DNA of 64,000 nucleotides from Planomonospora parontospora. Lineage in GTDB: Bacteria; Actinomycetota; Actinomycetes; Streptosporangiales; Streptosporangiaceae. The notes below the pieces were generated by a model that worked only from the letters and a program-made list of their open reading frames with translations, ran no database searches and was not told the DNA's origin. The DNA lies in NCBI GenBank assembly GCA_014647935.1, contig BMQD01000019.1:62001-126000 (forward strand), in the 5' to 3' direction. The position numbers and the translations under genes were made by a program. Shown piece after piece: positions 1 to 9,252 of this stretch (the first letter of the stretch is position 1; each line of letters starts with the position of its first letter).

Positions 1-88
1 CCGAGCGCCCGCGGAACAGCCACACGTCGCCGGTTCGTGTCAGGTCCAGTGCCTCGTCGAGGCTGATGCTCGTAGCGGACATTCCCAT
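1..88 (-). CDS. N-terminal fragment, possible permuted papain-like hydrolase
   Basis: The reverse strand opens at ATG 88 (a second ATG is in frame at 82) and stays open to the window edge, giving about 29 residues that include the motif LDLTRTGDVWLFRGRS. That TGDxWLFRGRS opening resembles the start of actinobacterial YiiX/YaeF-like permuted NlpC/P60 proteins, but the catalytic residues lie outside the window. It is divergent from the small membrane gene starting 12 bases away, so the two must share a very compact promoter region. The family call rests on memory of one motif only. Confidence 0.5.
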   Translation of the reverse strand, partial: MGMSATSISLDEALDLTRTGDVWLFRGRS

Positions 89-99
89 ACTCTAAGTAC

Positions 100-285
100 A
101 TGCGCTGGTGGAAGATACTCGGCCTGGCAGGGATCGCGGGCGTCGCGGCGACCGGAGCGGTGGTCGCGCGGGCGGAACGGCGCCGCCGCGCCTACACTCC
201 CGACGAGATCCGCGTGCGGCTCCGCTCCCGCCTGGAGGAGGCCTCGGCGGACGCCCCCGCCGGGCAGGGGACCGACGAGGAGTAG
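100..285 (+). CDS. small single-pass membrane protein, unknown function
   Basis: A 61-residue protein with one hydrophobic segment near residues 5-24 (ILGLAGIAGVAATGAVVA), then a basic run (RAERRRR) and an acidic C terminus. This fits a short anchored protein with an N-out or signal-anchor topology. It starts 12 bases from the divergent gene on the other strand and is followed by a strong GC stem-loop at 293-322. I recognise the type as a short conserved actinobacterial protein but know no function. Confidence 0.7.
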   Translation: MRWWKILGLAGIAGVAATGAVVARAERRRRAYTPDEIRVRLRSRLEEASADAPAGQGTDEE

Positions 286-292
286 GAACGCC

Positions 293-322
293 CCCGCCCG
301 GCCGGTCCGCCGGCCGGGCGGG
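293..322. terminator. bidirectional terminator hairpin, 13-bp stem
   Basis: Perfect 13-bp inverted repeat (293-305 with 310-322) around a TCCG loop, placed between the stop of the small membrane gene and the stop of the convergent lipid kinase. There is no U-tract, as is usual for actinobacterial terminators. The following 330-392 is a G-rich imperfect GACCGGGG repeat. Confidence 0.75.
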
Positions 323-392
323 ACCGCGGACCCGATCCGCACGCCGCCGGGACCGGGGACGAGGACCGGGGACGGGGGCGGGGACCGGGGTC

Positions 393-1298
393 TCAGCCCG
401 TCCCCGACGGCTCCGCGGGCGGCGCCTCCGCGGCGTAGATCCGCCAGGCCGCGGGCAGGACCGTCCAGCGGCGGCCGGTGACCGGGCCGGTCAGCTCGCC
501 GTCGGCGTTCACCGGGACGGGATCGCCCGACACGGCCACCTCCCCGCCCCGGTCCGTGACCACGTCGCGCAGGCCGAGGTGGGTCCCGCGGCGCAGCCGC
601 AGGGCGTAGGCCAGCCTGGCCAGCGGGCCCGTCGTCGCGGCGACCACCACGTCCACCCTCCCGTCGTCCGGCCGGGCGCGCGGGGTGAGGGGCGTGCCGC
701 CGCCGATCGTGACGCCGTTGCCGACGGCGACCATCAGGACCCGGCGCCCGTGCGCGAGCGGCCGCCCGTCCACCGTCACCCGCAGCCGCCACCCCCGGCT
801 CCGCACGCCCGCGAGCAGCCCGCCGAGGGGGTAGGCCAGCTTCCCGAGCACCGGTTTGAGCGGCGCCGCCCGCTCCGAGGCCTCCGCGCCCGCGCCGAGG
901 TGGACGGCGTTGACGACGATCCCTCCGTCGTCGTCCACCAGCAGGTCCATCGGACGGCGGTGCCCGGCGAGCACCACACGGGCCGCGGCCCCGGGATCGG
1001 ACGGGAGCCCGAGCGCGCGGGCGAAGTCGTTGCCGGTGCCCAGCGGGACGAGGCCCACGGTCCGGGCGCCGAGCTCGCCCCGGCGGTGCAGGGCGGCGAC
1101 CACCGCGTGCAGCGAGCCGTCCCCGCCGAGCACGACCACGTCCCGGCCGGGGCAGGCGCCGAGCACCCCGTCCAGTCCCCCGCCGGCCTCGGCCTCCACC
1201 ACGTCCGCCCCCCGGCGCAGCGTGCCGAGGGCCGCCTCCAGCGCGGCCTCGCCCGCACCGCCCGCCCTCCTGTTGCAGATCGCCAGCAGCTCGGCCAT
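393..1298 (-). CDS. diacylglycerol/lipid kinase family protein
   Basis: 301 residues, close to the usual length of bacterial YegS/DgkB-like lipid kinases. The glycine-rich nucleotide-binding loop GGDGS is at residues 58-62 and the second signature PLGTGNDFAR follows near residue 86; together they mark the DAGK catalytic domain. The likely role is ATP-dependent phosphorylation of a membrane diacylglycerol-type lipid at the cytoplasmic face; the exact lipid cannot be read from sequence. The gene is single, divergent from phosphoglucomutase across a 313-base spacer that holds a long inverted repeat and a hexanucleotide repeat. Confidence 0.9.
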   Translation of the reverse strand: MAELLAICNRRAGGAGEAALEAALGTLRRGADVVEAEAGGGLDGVLGACPGRDVVVLGGDGSLHAVVAALHRRGELGARTVGLVPLGTGNDFARALGLPSDPGAAARVVLAGHRRPMDLLVDDDGGIVVNAVHLGAGAEASERAAPLKPVLGKLAYPLGGLLAGVRSRGWRLRVTVDGRPLAHGRRVLMVAVGNGVTIGGGTPLTPRARPDDGRVDVVVAATTGPLARLAYALRLRRGTHLGLRDVVTDRGGEVAVSGDPVPVNADGELTGPVTGRRWTVLPAAWRIYAAEAPPAEPSGTG

Positions 1299-1392
1299 TG
1301 CCGTCCCTCCGCCCTCGGCCCGGCACCGGCTTCTCCGGTCACCCCGGCCGGACCCTGCCCCCGGGAGCGGCGGTCACGCTCCCCTGGCCTCC

Positions 1393-1443
1393 CGGGTACG
1401 GCTCCGCCGCCGGGGCCCGCCCCGCCGGGCGGAGCCGTACCCG
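1393..1443. repeat. long inverted repeat, 16-bp perfect arms
   Basis: Arms at 1393-1408 and 1428-1443 are perfect reverse complements built on CGGGTACGGCTCC. The loop is itself GC-rich and partly self-complementary. The first 11 or so bases of the right arm recur just downstream. It lies upstream of both flanking genes, so it is not a simple 3' terminator; it may be an operator, a terminator of a short leader, or a repeat of no function. Confidence 0.6.
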
Positions 1444-1483
1444 CATGGAGCCGTACCCGCAGGGCCCTGAGGCCGCGGTCACC

Positions 1484-1522
1484 GCGGCTGCGGCTGCGGC
1501 TGCGGCTGCGGCTGCGGCTGCG
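1484..1522. repeat. hexanucleotide tandem repeat (GCGGCT)6
   Basis: Six exact GCGGCT units plus a partial GCG. A multiple-of-six microsatellite in the 5' region of pgm could vary in copy number between strains. Confidence 0.85.
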
Positions 1523-1611
1523 AAGATCCGCACGGTGGTCACGGCGCGCCCGTCGAAACCCTCAAATGACGGGTATGTAGCGTTGTCGGTGACGATATTG
1601 AGGAGACTTCG

Positions 1612-3249
<1,638 letters not shown>

Positions 3250-3251
3250 GA

Positions 3252-3285
3252 GGCCTCCGTCTCCCGGGCCGGGAGCCGAGAGGCC
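3252..3285. terminator. bidirectional terminator hairpin
   Basis: GGCCTC at 3252-3257 pairs with GAGGCC at 3280-3285, and an inner CTCCCGG/CCGGGAG pairing (3261-3275) closes the stem. It sits immediately after the pgm stop and before the convergent FMN reductase stop. Confidence 0.5.
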
Positions 3286-3314
3286 CGGCGCCCGGCCCGG
3301 GACCGGACGTGCGG

Positions 3315-4037
3315 TCACACGGGGATCTTCTCCGCGGTCTTCTCCGGGATCACCACCGGCACGGGCGTCTGGGTCCTGCCCTGGAGCGCCACCGGAGCCG
3401 TGCCCGAGACCTTGTCCAGGGAGACCCTGTCCGGGACCCTGCCGGACAGGGTCTCCAGTACCTTCCCGGGCGCGCCCTCCAGCGCCGCCTTCCCGGACGC
3501 GGCCTCCCGCGAAAGCACCCCCGCCCGCGAGCACAGCGCCTCCACGACGGCGCCGAGCCGGTCGCGCGCCACCGGGTCGGCGAGGCGGCCGGCGGCGTCG
3601 AACTGCCGCAGAACCGGAGAGGCGGACAGGTCGGCCCCGTACACGACGGCACCGGCGACACCGAGCGGGCGCCGTAGGGCGGTCTGCGCCCACATCGCCT
3701 CGTGCGGGCGGACACAGGCCGTGACCACGGCGACGGGCTTGCCCAGCAGGACTGCGCCCGCGCCGGGCCGGGACGCCCACTCCAGCGCGTGGAGCAGCTG
3801 GACCGGCAGGACGCTGTGCTCGGGGGCGGTGATCAGCAGCCCGTCCGCACCGGACAGGAGATCGCAGAACTCCCCGGCGGACCCCGGAAGCGGGCCGTCC
3901 GTGAAGGGCGGGATCTTCCCGAGCCCCTCCCACACCGTGAAGTCCGCGGAGACGGGCAGCTCCCGCGCCACCGCCTCCAGCAGCCTGCCGACGTGTGCCG
4001 CCGGCCGCAGGCTTCCCGCGATCCCCACGATCTTCAT
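3315..4037 (-). CDS. NADPH-dependent FMN reductase-like flavoprotein
   Basis: 240 residues starting MKIVGIAGSLR, the phosphate-binding loop of the NADPH-dependent FMN reductase/chromate-reductase flavodoxin-like fold. A second family signature is the segment GLLITAPEHSVLPVQLLHALEW with a glycine-rich turn near residue 105 (GKPVAVVTA). The last 70 or so residues, rich in charged and small residues, exceed the usual 180-190-residue core and are not recognised. Start ATG 4037 is chosen because the flavodoxin-type strand begins there and AAGGGG precedes it. Transcription likely begins in 4100-4165, where an inverted repeat is found. It probably reduces quinones, chromate or flavins; the substrate is unknown. 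Confidence 0.85.
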   Translation of the reverse strand: MKIVGIAGSLRPAAHVGRLLEAVARELPVSADFTVWEGLGKIPPFTDGPLPGSAGEFCDLLSGADGLLITAPEHSVLPVQLLHALEWASRPGAGAVLLGKPVAVVTACVRPHEAMWAQTALRRPLGVAGAVVYGADLSASPVLRQFDAAGRLADPVARDRLGAVVEALCSRAGVLSREAASGKAALEGAPGKVLETLSGRVPDRVSLDKVSGTAPVALQGRTQTPVPVVIPEKTAEKIPV

Positions 4038-4148
4038 CCCCGAACCCCTTCCCCTGAGCGACGTCACGGCGCTTGTGCCCGAGGAAGAAGGCAACGAACA
4101 TGATCGGCGTACCGATAGTGCATGAAGTTGCCATTTCGTAGCAAAGGT

Positions 4149-4165
4149 ACATATGCGGCATATGT
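4149..4165. promoter_or_regulatory. inverted repeat, candidate operator of the FMN reductase
   Basis: ACATATG and CATATGT at 4149-4155 and 4159-4165 form a perfect 7-3-7 inverted repeat in an AT-rich pocket of otherwise GC-rich DNA. It lies upstream of the leftward FMN reductase and near the end of the MarR gene. On the reverse strand a TTGCTA/CACTAT promoter-like pair follows it. This suggests regulator binding, possibly by the adjacent MarR protein (inference). Confidence 0.5.
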
Positions 4166-4199
4166 CACCTGCGGTGACCCGTGTGCCGCAGCTCCGCCG

Positions 4200-4820
4200 T
4201 CAGTCCCGGCGCCCGCCCTCCGCGGCTCTTCCCGCCTCGGCCCCGGCGCCGACGTCCCCCGTCTCCGCCGCCACCCCCTCCCGTCCGTCTTCCCGCCCCG
4301 CACGGGCCCGAGCGGCCAGGTCCGGCGCCGCGTCGGCGATCCGCTGCCTCATCGGCCGCCGGCTCAGGGCCTCCAGCACTTCGTCGACGAGCCGGCTCAG
4401 CGGAAACGACAACTCCGCCTCGAGCTCGGCGGCCGCCGCGGCGGTGGCCGCCCATTCCGCCTCCAGCATCGGGAGCAGCGCCTCGGCCTTCTCGGTGGGG
4501 TGCACGATCCGGCGGCGCGCGTCCGCTCCCGGCATCAGGACCACGAACCCCTCCCCCGCCATCTGGGCCACCGTCTGACTCGCCGCGGAGTGGGTCACCC
4601 CGATCGCGTCCGCCAGTTCGCGGATGGAGGAGGGGCCGAACGCGGCCAGCGCCCGCAGGACGGGGGTGAACCGGGGGCGGAACCCGGCCTCCCCCAGCTC
4701 GGCGTAGACGGCCGCGACGTCCGCGTCCAGCAGTTCGAGCAGGTGGCGCAGGCGGGTCCCGAGCAGGCCCGGCCCGGAGTCGAGGGGAGGCATCCCATCA
4801 ACATAACAGCGCTGTTGCAT
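4200..4820 (-). CDS. MarR-family transcriptional regulator
   Basis: About 206 residues from ATG 4820, which has GAGGGG four bases upstream; ATG 4793, nine codons inside, is the alternative. A winged helix-turn-helix of MarR type is visible: the segment around SSIRELADAIGVTHSAASQTVAQM is the recognition helix region and DARRRIVHPTEKAEALLPML is the wing and following helix. The C-terminal 40 residues are low-complexity and charged. The reading frame stays open upstream into an 11-residue-period repeat (4888-4986), so a longer form cannot be excluded. It probably controls itself and the FMN reductase downstream on the same strand. Confidence 0.85.
   Translation of the reverse strand: MQQRCYVDGMPPLDSGPGLLGTRLRHLLELLDADVAAVYAELGEAGFRPRFTPVLRALAAFGPSSIRELADAIGVTHSAASQTVAQMAGEGFVVLMPGADARRRIVHPTEKAEALLPMLEAEWAATAAAAAELEAELSFPLSRLVDEVLEALSRRPMRQRIADAAPDLAARARAGREDGREGVAAETGDVGAGAEAGRAAEGGRRD
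4805..4816. promoter_or_regulatory. MarR-type operator palindrome overlapping gene start
   Basis: AACAGCGCTGTT is a perfect 12-bp palindrome of the form favoured by MarR dimers. It lies inside the first five codons if ATG 4820 is used and in the leader if ATG 4793 is used. Autoregulation is the simplest reading. Confidence 0.6.
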
Positions 4821-4887
4821 CCATCCCCTCACCGGGTCGTCCCGTCTCGGCGCGGCGCGCGCGCCGGAGCGCGAACCGCCTCCCGGG

Positions 4888-4986
4888 CCGGGCGTCATCT
4901 CACCGGCCGGCCCTCCTGGACCGGGCGCCACCTCACCCACCCGCCCTCCCGGACCGGGCGCCATGCCATCCGGGCGCCCTCCCCGC
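4888..4986. repeat. 33-bp imperfect tandem repeat, three copies
   Basis: Units begin with CCGGGCG at 4888, 4921 and 4954 and share the order CCGGGCG..CATC/CACC..CCCTCC(C/T)GGA. The period of 33 keeps an 11-residue Pro/Gly-rich frame open upstream of the MarR gene on the reverse strand. It fills most of the space between MarR and the TspO gene. Confidence 0.65.
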
Positions 4987-5065
4987 GTCAGGCGTCATGC
5001 CATCCGGGCGTCGGCGTGCCGCCCTTGACGCGGCATATCACCGGTGGCCGGGGTAGGGGCCGACC

Positions 5066-5662
5066 ATGAAGACGACACCATCCAGCATCCCGTCCTCCGC
5101 GCGGACGGGCTCGGGGCGCCGTCCGGAGGGCGACGCCCCGAGCCGGGCGCGGCGCCGTACGGAGGAGATCGTCCGGGCCCGCGCGGGCGTCCGCGGCCGC
5201 ACCCTGGCCAGGACGCTGCTCGCCGTGAGCGCGGCGGCCGCCGTCGGAAGCCTGGCGACCAAGCCCGCCTCCCTGTGGTACCGGCGGCTGCGCAAGCCGT
5301 CCTGGCAGCCGCCGTCACAAGCGTTCGGCCTGGTGTGGACACCGCTGTACGGCCTGATCGCCGTCGGGGCGGCCCGTGTCCTCGACCGCCGGGAGGGGAC
5401 CGACCGCACCGCGTTCGCCGCCCGCCTGGCGGCCAACCTCGTCCTCAACGCCGGCTGGAGCCTGGCCTTCTTCCGCGGCCGCTCGCCCAAGCTCGCCCTG
5501 GCCGAGATCACCGCGCTCAACGCCTCGAACGCGGACCTGATCAGGCAGGCGTGGGCGACCGACCGGGCCGCCGGGGCGGTGCTGCTCCCCTACGGCGCGT
5601 GGACGCTGTTCGCCACCGCCCTCAACACCGCGATCGTCCGCCTCAACCCGGCGGAGGACTGA
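5066..5662 (+). CDS. TspO/MBR family tryptophan-rich sensory protein
   Basis: 198 residues. After a basic, Arg-rich N-terminal extension of about 45 residues come the five hydrophobic helices of the TspO family with the landmark WYRRLRKPSWQPPSQAFGLVWTPLYGLIAV and a C-terminal LLPYGAWTLFATALNTAIVRLN. TspO proteins are membrane proteins that bind porphyrins and hydrophobic ligands; the precise bacterial role is unsettled. The N-terminal extension is longer than usual and a later start is possible, though no better Met is present. It is followed by short direct repeats at 5669-5720. Confidence 0.9.
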   Translation: MKTTPSSIPSSARTGSGRRPEGDAPSRARRRTEEIVRARAGVRGRTLARTLLAVSAAAAVGSLATKPASLWYRRLRKPSWQPPSQAFGLVWTPLYGLIAVGAARVLDRREGTDRTAFAARLAANLVLNAGWSLAFFRGRSPKLALAEITALNASNADLIRQAWATDRAAGAVLLPYGAWTLFATALNTAIVRLNPAED

Positions 5663-5668
5663 ACCGGG

Positions 5669-5720
5669 GACCGCACCGGAGACCGAGCCGGGGACCGGGC
5701 TGAGGACCGCACCGGAGACC
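5669..5720. repeat. 16-bp direct repeat
   Basis: GACCGCACCGGAGACC occurs at 5669-5684 and 5705-5720, 36 bases apart, within a G-rich run downstream of the TspO gene. Confidence 0.6.
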
Positions 5721-5850
5721 TGGCCGCGGGCTGAAAATTACATCGCCGCACCGGCGGAGCCGCAGGTCGGCGCGGTGCCGGGGAGCGGCCCGCTTCCCCT
5801 GGCCCGGTGCGGATGCCTAGCATCGCGCCGAGCCACGACGGGAGCGGGCG

Positions 5851-6960
5851 ATGCGCAGAGGCGAGACGGTGCTGGCGGTGCTGGCGGTGCTGGCGGCGAT
5901 GGCCGCCGCCCTGGGGTTCGTGCTGGCGGGTACGGCGGGCGCCGCGATGTCGGCGCGGGCCGCGCCGACCAGGATCATGGCCCTCGGGGACTCGATCACC
6001 GGCTCCCCCGGCTGCTGGCGGGCCCTGCTCTGGCAGCGCCTCCAGGAGGCCGGGCTGGCCGCGTCGGTGGACTTCGTCGGGACGCTGCCGCCGCAGGGCT
6101 GCGGTTTCCCCTACGACGGCGAGAACGAGGGGCACGGCGGCTTCCTGGCGACCAACGTGGCCGACCAGAACCAGCTTCCGGCCTGGCTCTCGGCGACGCG
6201 GCCCGACATCGTGATGATGCACTTCGGAACCAACGACGCGTGGAGCAACCGCTCCACCGCGACCATCCTGGCCGCCTACGGCAGGCTGGTCGACCAGATG
6301 CGCGAGAGCAACCCCGACATGAAGATCCTGGTCGCCCAGATCATCCCGATGAACCCGGGCTCGTGCGGCGAGTGCGGCCGGCGGGTCGCGGCGCTCAACG
6401 CGGCGATCCCCGGCTGGGCGGCGGGCAAGACGACCGCGCGTTCGCCCGTCGTGGTGGTCGACCAGTGGACGGGTTTCGACACCGCCACCGACACGGGCGA
6501 CGGGGTGCACCCCAACGCGGCCGGTGACCGGAAGATCGCCGACCGGTGGTTCCCCGCCCTGACCGCGCTGCTCGGGGCCGGACCGACCGCCACCCCGACC
6601 GTCACCCCCACCTCGACCCCCACCGTCACCCCCACGGGCAGGCCCACCTCGACCCCCACCGGAAGCGGCTGCACGGCCGCCTACCGGGTCGTGAACCAGT
6701 GGTCCGGCGGCTTCCAGGGCGAGGTGACCGTGCGGAACACGGGAGCCTCCGCGATCAGCGGCTGGACCGTGGACTGGACCTCCGGAGGCGAGCGGGTCAG
6801 CCAGGCCTGGAACGCCGCGGTCACCCAGGCCGGCTCCGCCGTGACCGCGAAGCACGCCTCCTGGAACGGCTCCCTGGCGGCCGGGGCGAGCACGTCCTTC
6901 GGCTTCCTCGCCTCCGGGACCCCCACCGTCGCCCCCATCATGTCCTGCACGGCCGGATAG
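5851..6960 (+). CDS. secreted SGNH/GDSL esterase with C-terminal CBM2
   Basis: 369 residues. Residues 1 to about 35 are a signal peptide (RRG, hydrophobic core, AGAAMSA). The SGNH hydrolase follows: GDS at 46-48 with nucleophile Ser48, an Asn block FGTNDAW, and Asp217-x-x-His220 in DGVHPN. This resembles CE3-type acetylxylan esterases. A Thr/Pro linker (about 249-270) leads to a family 2 carbohydrate-binding module starting at CTAAYRVVNQWSGGFQGEVTVRN and ending in the paired Cys at MSCTAG. The likely action is extracellular deacetylation of plant polysaccharide while bound to cellulose. Confidence 0.93.
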   Translation: MRRGETVLAVLAVLAAMAAALGFVLAGTAGAAMSARAAPTRIMALGDSITGSPGCWRALLWQRLQEAGLAASVDFVGTLPPQGCGFPYDGENEGHGGFLATNVADQNQLPAWLSATRPDIVMMHFGTNDAWSNRSTATILAAYGRLVDQMRESNPDMKILVAQIIPMNPGSCGECGRRVAALNAAIPGWAAGKTTARSPVVVVDQWTGFDTATDTGDGVHPNAAGDRKIADRWFPALTALLGAGPTATPTVTPTSTPTVTPTGRPTSTPTGSGCTAAYRVVNQWSGGFQGEVTVRNTGASAISGWTVDWTSGGERVSQAWNAAVTQAGSAVTAKHASWNGSLAAGASTSFGFLASGTPTVAPIMSCTAG

Positions 6961-6978
6961 CCGCTCCGGCGAGCGCCT

Positions 6979-6998
6979 CGGAGGGAGCGGCCCCTCCG
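6979..6998. terminator. hairpin after the esterase gene
   Basis: CGGAGGG (6979-6985) pairs with CCCTCCG (6992-6998) around a six-base loop, 18 bases past the esterase stop. Confidence 0.45.
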
Positions 6999-7110
6999 GG
7001 GCGCGGGGCGGTCCTGCATCCCCGGCCCGCCTGCGGTCCCGATGGTCCTTCTGCGGTCCCGGCCATCCTGCGGCGCGGACCGGTCCTGCGGATCGCGGAG
7101 AATGGACGCC

Positions 7111-7617
7111 ATGAGCTATCGCGTCTGCGTGGTGTGCCTGGGGAACATCTGCCGCTCCCCCATGGCCGAGGTCGTGCTGAGGAAGGCCGTCGCCGACCGC
7201 GGCCTGGACGGTCTCGTCACCGTCGACAGCGCGGGCACCGGCGGTTGGCACCAGGGCCGCCCGATGGACGAGCGCGCCGCCGAGGCGCTGGCCGGTCGCG
7301 GCTACGACGGTTCCGCGCACCGCGCCAGGCAGTTCCTGCGGGAGTGGTACGGCCAGGCGGACCTGGTGCTCGCCATGGACCGGGAGAACCTCCGCGCCCT
7401 GCGCCGGCTTGCCCCGCCGGGCGCCGACGTGCGGCTCTTCCGGTCCTTCGACCCGGCCGCCCCGGAGGGCGCCGAGGTGCCCGACCCCTACTACGGCGAC
7501 CACGAGGGTTTCACCGAGGTACTGGAGATGATCGAGGCCGCCGCCGAGGGGCTGGCCGGGGAACTGGCGGAGAGGTTGCGAGCCCCGCATCCGCGGGAGT
7601 CCGCCCCGCGCCTGTAA
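7111..7617 (+). CDS. low-molecular-weight protein-tyrosine phosphatase
   Basis: 168 residues with the C-x5-R-S phosphate loop CLGNICRS at residues 9-16 (nucleophile Cys9) and the acid loop VPDPYYGD near residue 127. These give a complete LMW-PTP active site. ATG 7111 is chosen over 7102 because GGAG lies ten bases before it. It is a cytoplasmic enzyme that removes phosphate from protein tyrosines or from arginine in some relatives; the substrate is unknown. It sits alone between the secreted esterase and a flavin oxidoreductase. Confidence 0.95.
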   Translation: MSYRVCVVCLGNICRSPMAEVVLRKAVADRGLDGLVTVDSAGTGGWHQGRPMDERAAEALAGRGYDGSAHRARQFLREWYGQADLVLAMDRENLRALRRLAPPGADVRLFRSFDPAAPEGAEVPDPYYGDHEGFTEVLEMIEAAAEGLAGELAERLRAPHPRESAPRL

Positions 7618-7780
7618 GGGACCGCGGCTGACCTCGGGTGGGAGGGCCGGACGAGTGCCGCCGGGCGGACCCGGCGCACCCGCGTTGCGATGGTCCCGCG
7701 CGGCTGGGGAAGATACGGGTGCGGTGGAACCGGCACGGTGACACGGGATCTCCGGCGCGCGTTCCCGACAGGAGGCAGTG

Positions 7781-9193
7781 GTGGCGGACGAGTTCGACGT
7801 GATCGTGATCGGTGCCGGGCCGGCCGGTGAGAACGTCGCGGACAGGGCCGTGCGGGGCGGGCTGAGCGCCGCGATCGTGGAGGAGAACCTGGCCGGCGGC
7901 GAGTGCTCCTACTGGGCGTGCATCCCCAGCAAGGCGCTGCTCCGCCCGGTCGAGCTGGCCGCCGAGGCCCGCCGGGTGCCGGGCCTGGACGTCGGCCCGA
8001 TCGACGCCGCCGCCGTGCTGGCGCGCCGGGACGAGGCCGTCTCCCGCTACGACGACGCCGGTCAGGTCGAGTGGATCGAGGGCGTGCCGGCGGAGTTCGT
8101 CCGGGGGCGGGGACGGCTGGACGGCCCGCGGCGGGTCCGGGTGGACCTGCCCGACGGCACCTCGCGGTCGCTGACCGCCCGGCACGCGGTCGTACTGGCC
8201 ACCGGGAGCCGCGCCGCGGTCCCGCCGGTGCCGGGCCTGGCCGAGGCCGCGCCGTGGACCAGCCACGAGGTCACCGCCGCCGGGGCGGTCCCGGAGCGGC
8301 TGGCCGTGATCGGCGGGGGCGTGGTCGCCTGCGAGATGGCGCAGGCCATGCACGGGCTCGGCGCGCTGGAGACCACGGTGCTGGTGCGCGGGGAACGGCT
8401 GCTGGAACGGCTGGAGCCGTTCGCCTCCGACCTGGTGGCCGAATCGTTCGCCGCCTCCGGCATCTCCGTGCGGACCCGCACGGAGGTGACCCGGGTGGAG
8501 CGGCCCGCGCCGGGCGGGCCGGTGACCGTGCACCTGTCGTCGGGCCCGCCGGTCGAGGCCGACGAGCTGCTGGTGGCCACCGGCCGCCGGCCCGCCGTCG
8601 CCGGCCTGGGCCTGGAGAGCGTGGGGCTGGCCGGTGACCGGCCCGTGGCCGTCGACGACAGCATGCGCGCCACCGGCGTCGACGGCGGCTGGCTGTACGC
8701 CGTGGGCGACGTCAACGGCCGCGACCTGCTCACCCACATGGGCAAGTACCAGGCCCGCGTCTGCGGTGACGTCATAGCCGCCCGGGCCAAGGGCGAGCCC
8801 GACGACCTGCCCGCGCTGCGGGACCTCGCAGGCGGCTACGGCGCGCCGCAGGTGGTCTTCACCGACCCGCAGGTCTGCGCGGTCGGCCGGACCGAGGCCC
8901 GCGCCCGCGAGGAGGGCTTCCCGGTCCGCGCGGTCGAGTACGACCTGGGCGCGGTGAGCGGCGCCTACCTGCTCGGGGACGGTTACCGGGGCCGGGCCAA
9001 GGCCGTGGTGGACACCGAGCGGCGGGTGCTGCTGGGCGTCACCTTCGCCGGCCCCGGCGCGGCCGAGCTGCTGCACGCCGCCACGATCGCGGTCACCGCC
9101 GAGGTGCCGCTGGAGCGGCTCTGGCACGCGGTGCCGTCGTTCCCGACGGTCAGCGAGATCTGGCTGCGCCTGCTGGAGGCCTACGGCCTGTGA
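7781..9193 (+). CDS. FAD-dependent pyridine nucleotide-disulfide oxidoreductase
   Basis: 470 residues. The N-terminal FAD loop reads VIGAGPAGENVA; the redox disulfide is Cys42-SYWA-Cys47, the C-x4-C of class I enzymes, although the usual GGTCxNxGC context is GGECSYWAC. A second Rossmann loop VIGGGVVACEMA binds NAD(P)H. The dimerisation domain ends in HAVPSFPTVSEIW, keeping the catalytic His/Glu of the lipoamide dehydrogenase/mercuric reductase group. No lipoyl or metal-binding N-terminal domain is present. GTG 7781 has GGAGG at five bases; GTG 7778 is the alternative. The substrate is not evident. Confidence 0.92.
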   Translation: MADEFDVIVIGAGPAGENVADRAVRGGLSAAIVEENLAGGECSYWACIPSKALLRPVELAAEARRVPGLDVGPIDAAAVLARRDEAVSRYDDAGQVEWIEGVPAEFVRGRGRLDGPRRVRVDLPDGTSRSLTARHAVVLATGSRAAVPPVPGLAEAAPWTSHEVTAAGAVPERLAVIGGGVVACEMAQAMHGLGALETTVLVRGERLLERLEPFASDLVAESFAASGISVRTRTEVTRVERPAPGGPVTVHLSSGPPVEADELLVATGRRPAVAGLGLESVGLAGDRPVAVDDSMRATGVDGGWLYAVGDVNGRDLLTHMGKYQARVCGDVIAARAKGEPDDLPALRDLAGGYGAPQVVFTDPQVCAVGRTEARAREEGFPVRAVEYDLGAVSGAYLLGDGYRGRAKAVVDTERRVLLGVTFAGPGAAELLHAATIAVTAEVPLERLWHAVPSFPTVSEIWLRLLEAYGL

Positions 9194-9216
9194 CCTCCCG
9201 GCCGGTACGGCACGCC

Positions 9217-9252
9217 GCTCCCCTCTCCGAGGAGCGCCGGAGCGAGGGGAGC
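9217..9252. terminator. hairpin after the oxidoreductase gene
   Basis: GCTCCCCTC (9217-9225) and GAGGGGAGC (9244-9252) are perfect 9-bp arms, 23 bases after the oxidoreductase stop. The rest of the 9194-9467 spacer holds an AT-richer patch near 9350 that may carry the promoter of the MFS gene. Confidence 0.55.

Larger units (their letters stand above)
1299..1611. other. 313-base divergent intergenic region
   Basis: This spacer separates the lipid kinase (leftward) and phosphoglucomutase (rightward). It contains a 16-bp-arm inverted repeat at 1393-1443, an extra half copy of the right arm at about 1448-1458, six GCGGCT hexamers at 1484-1522, and an AT-richer 70-base stretch next to the pgm start that should hold its promoter. 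No convincing protein-coding gene is seen; a polyalanine reading frame across the hexamers is rejected. Confidence 0.6.
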
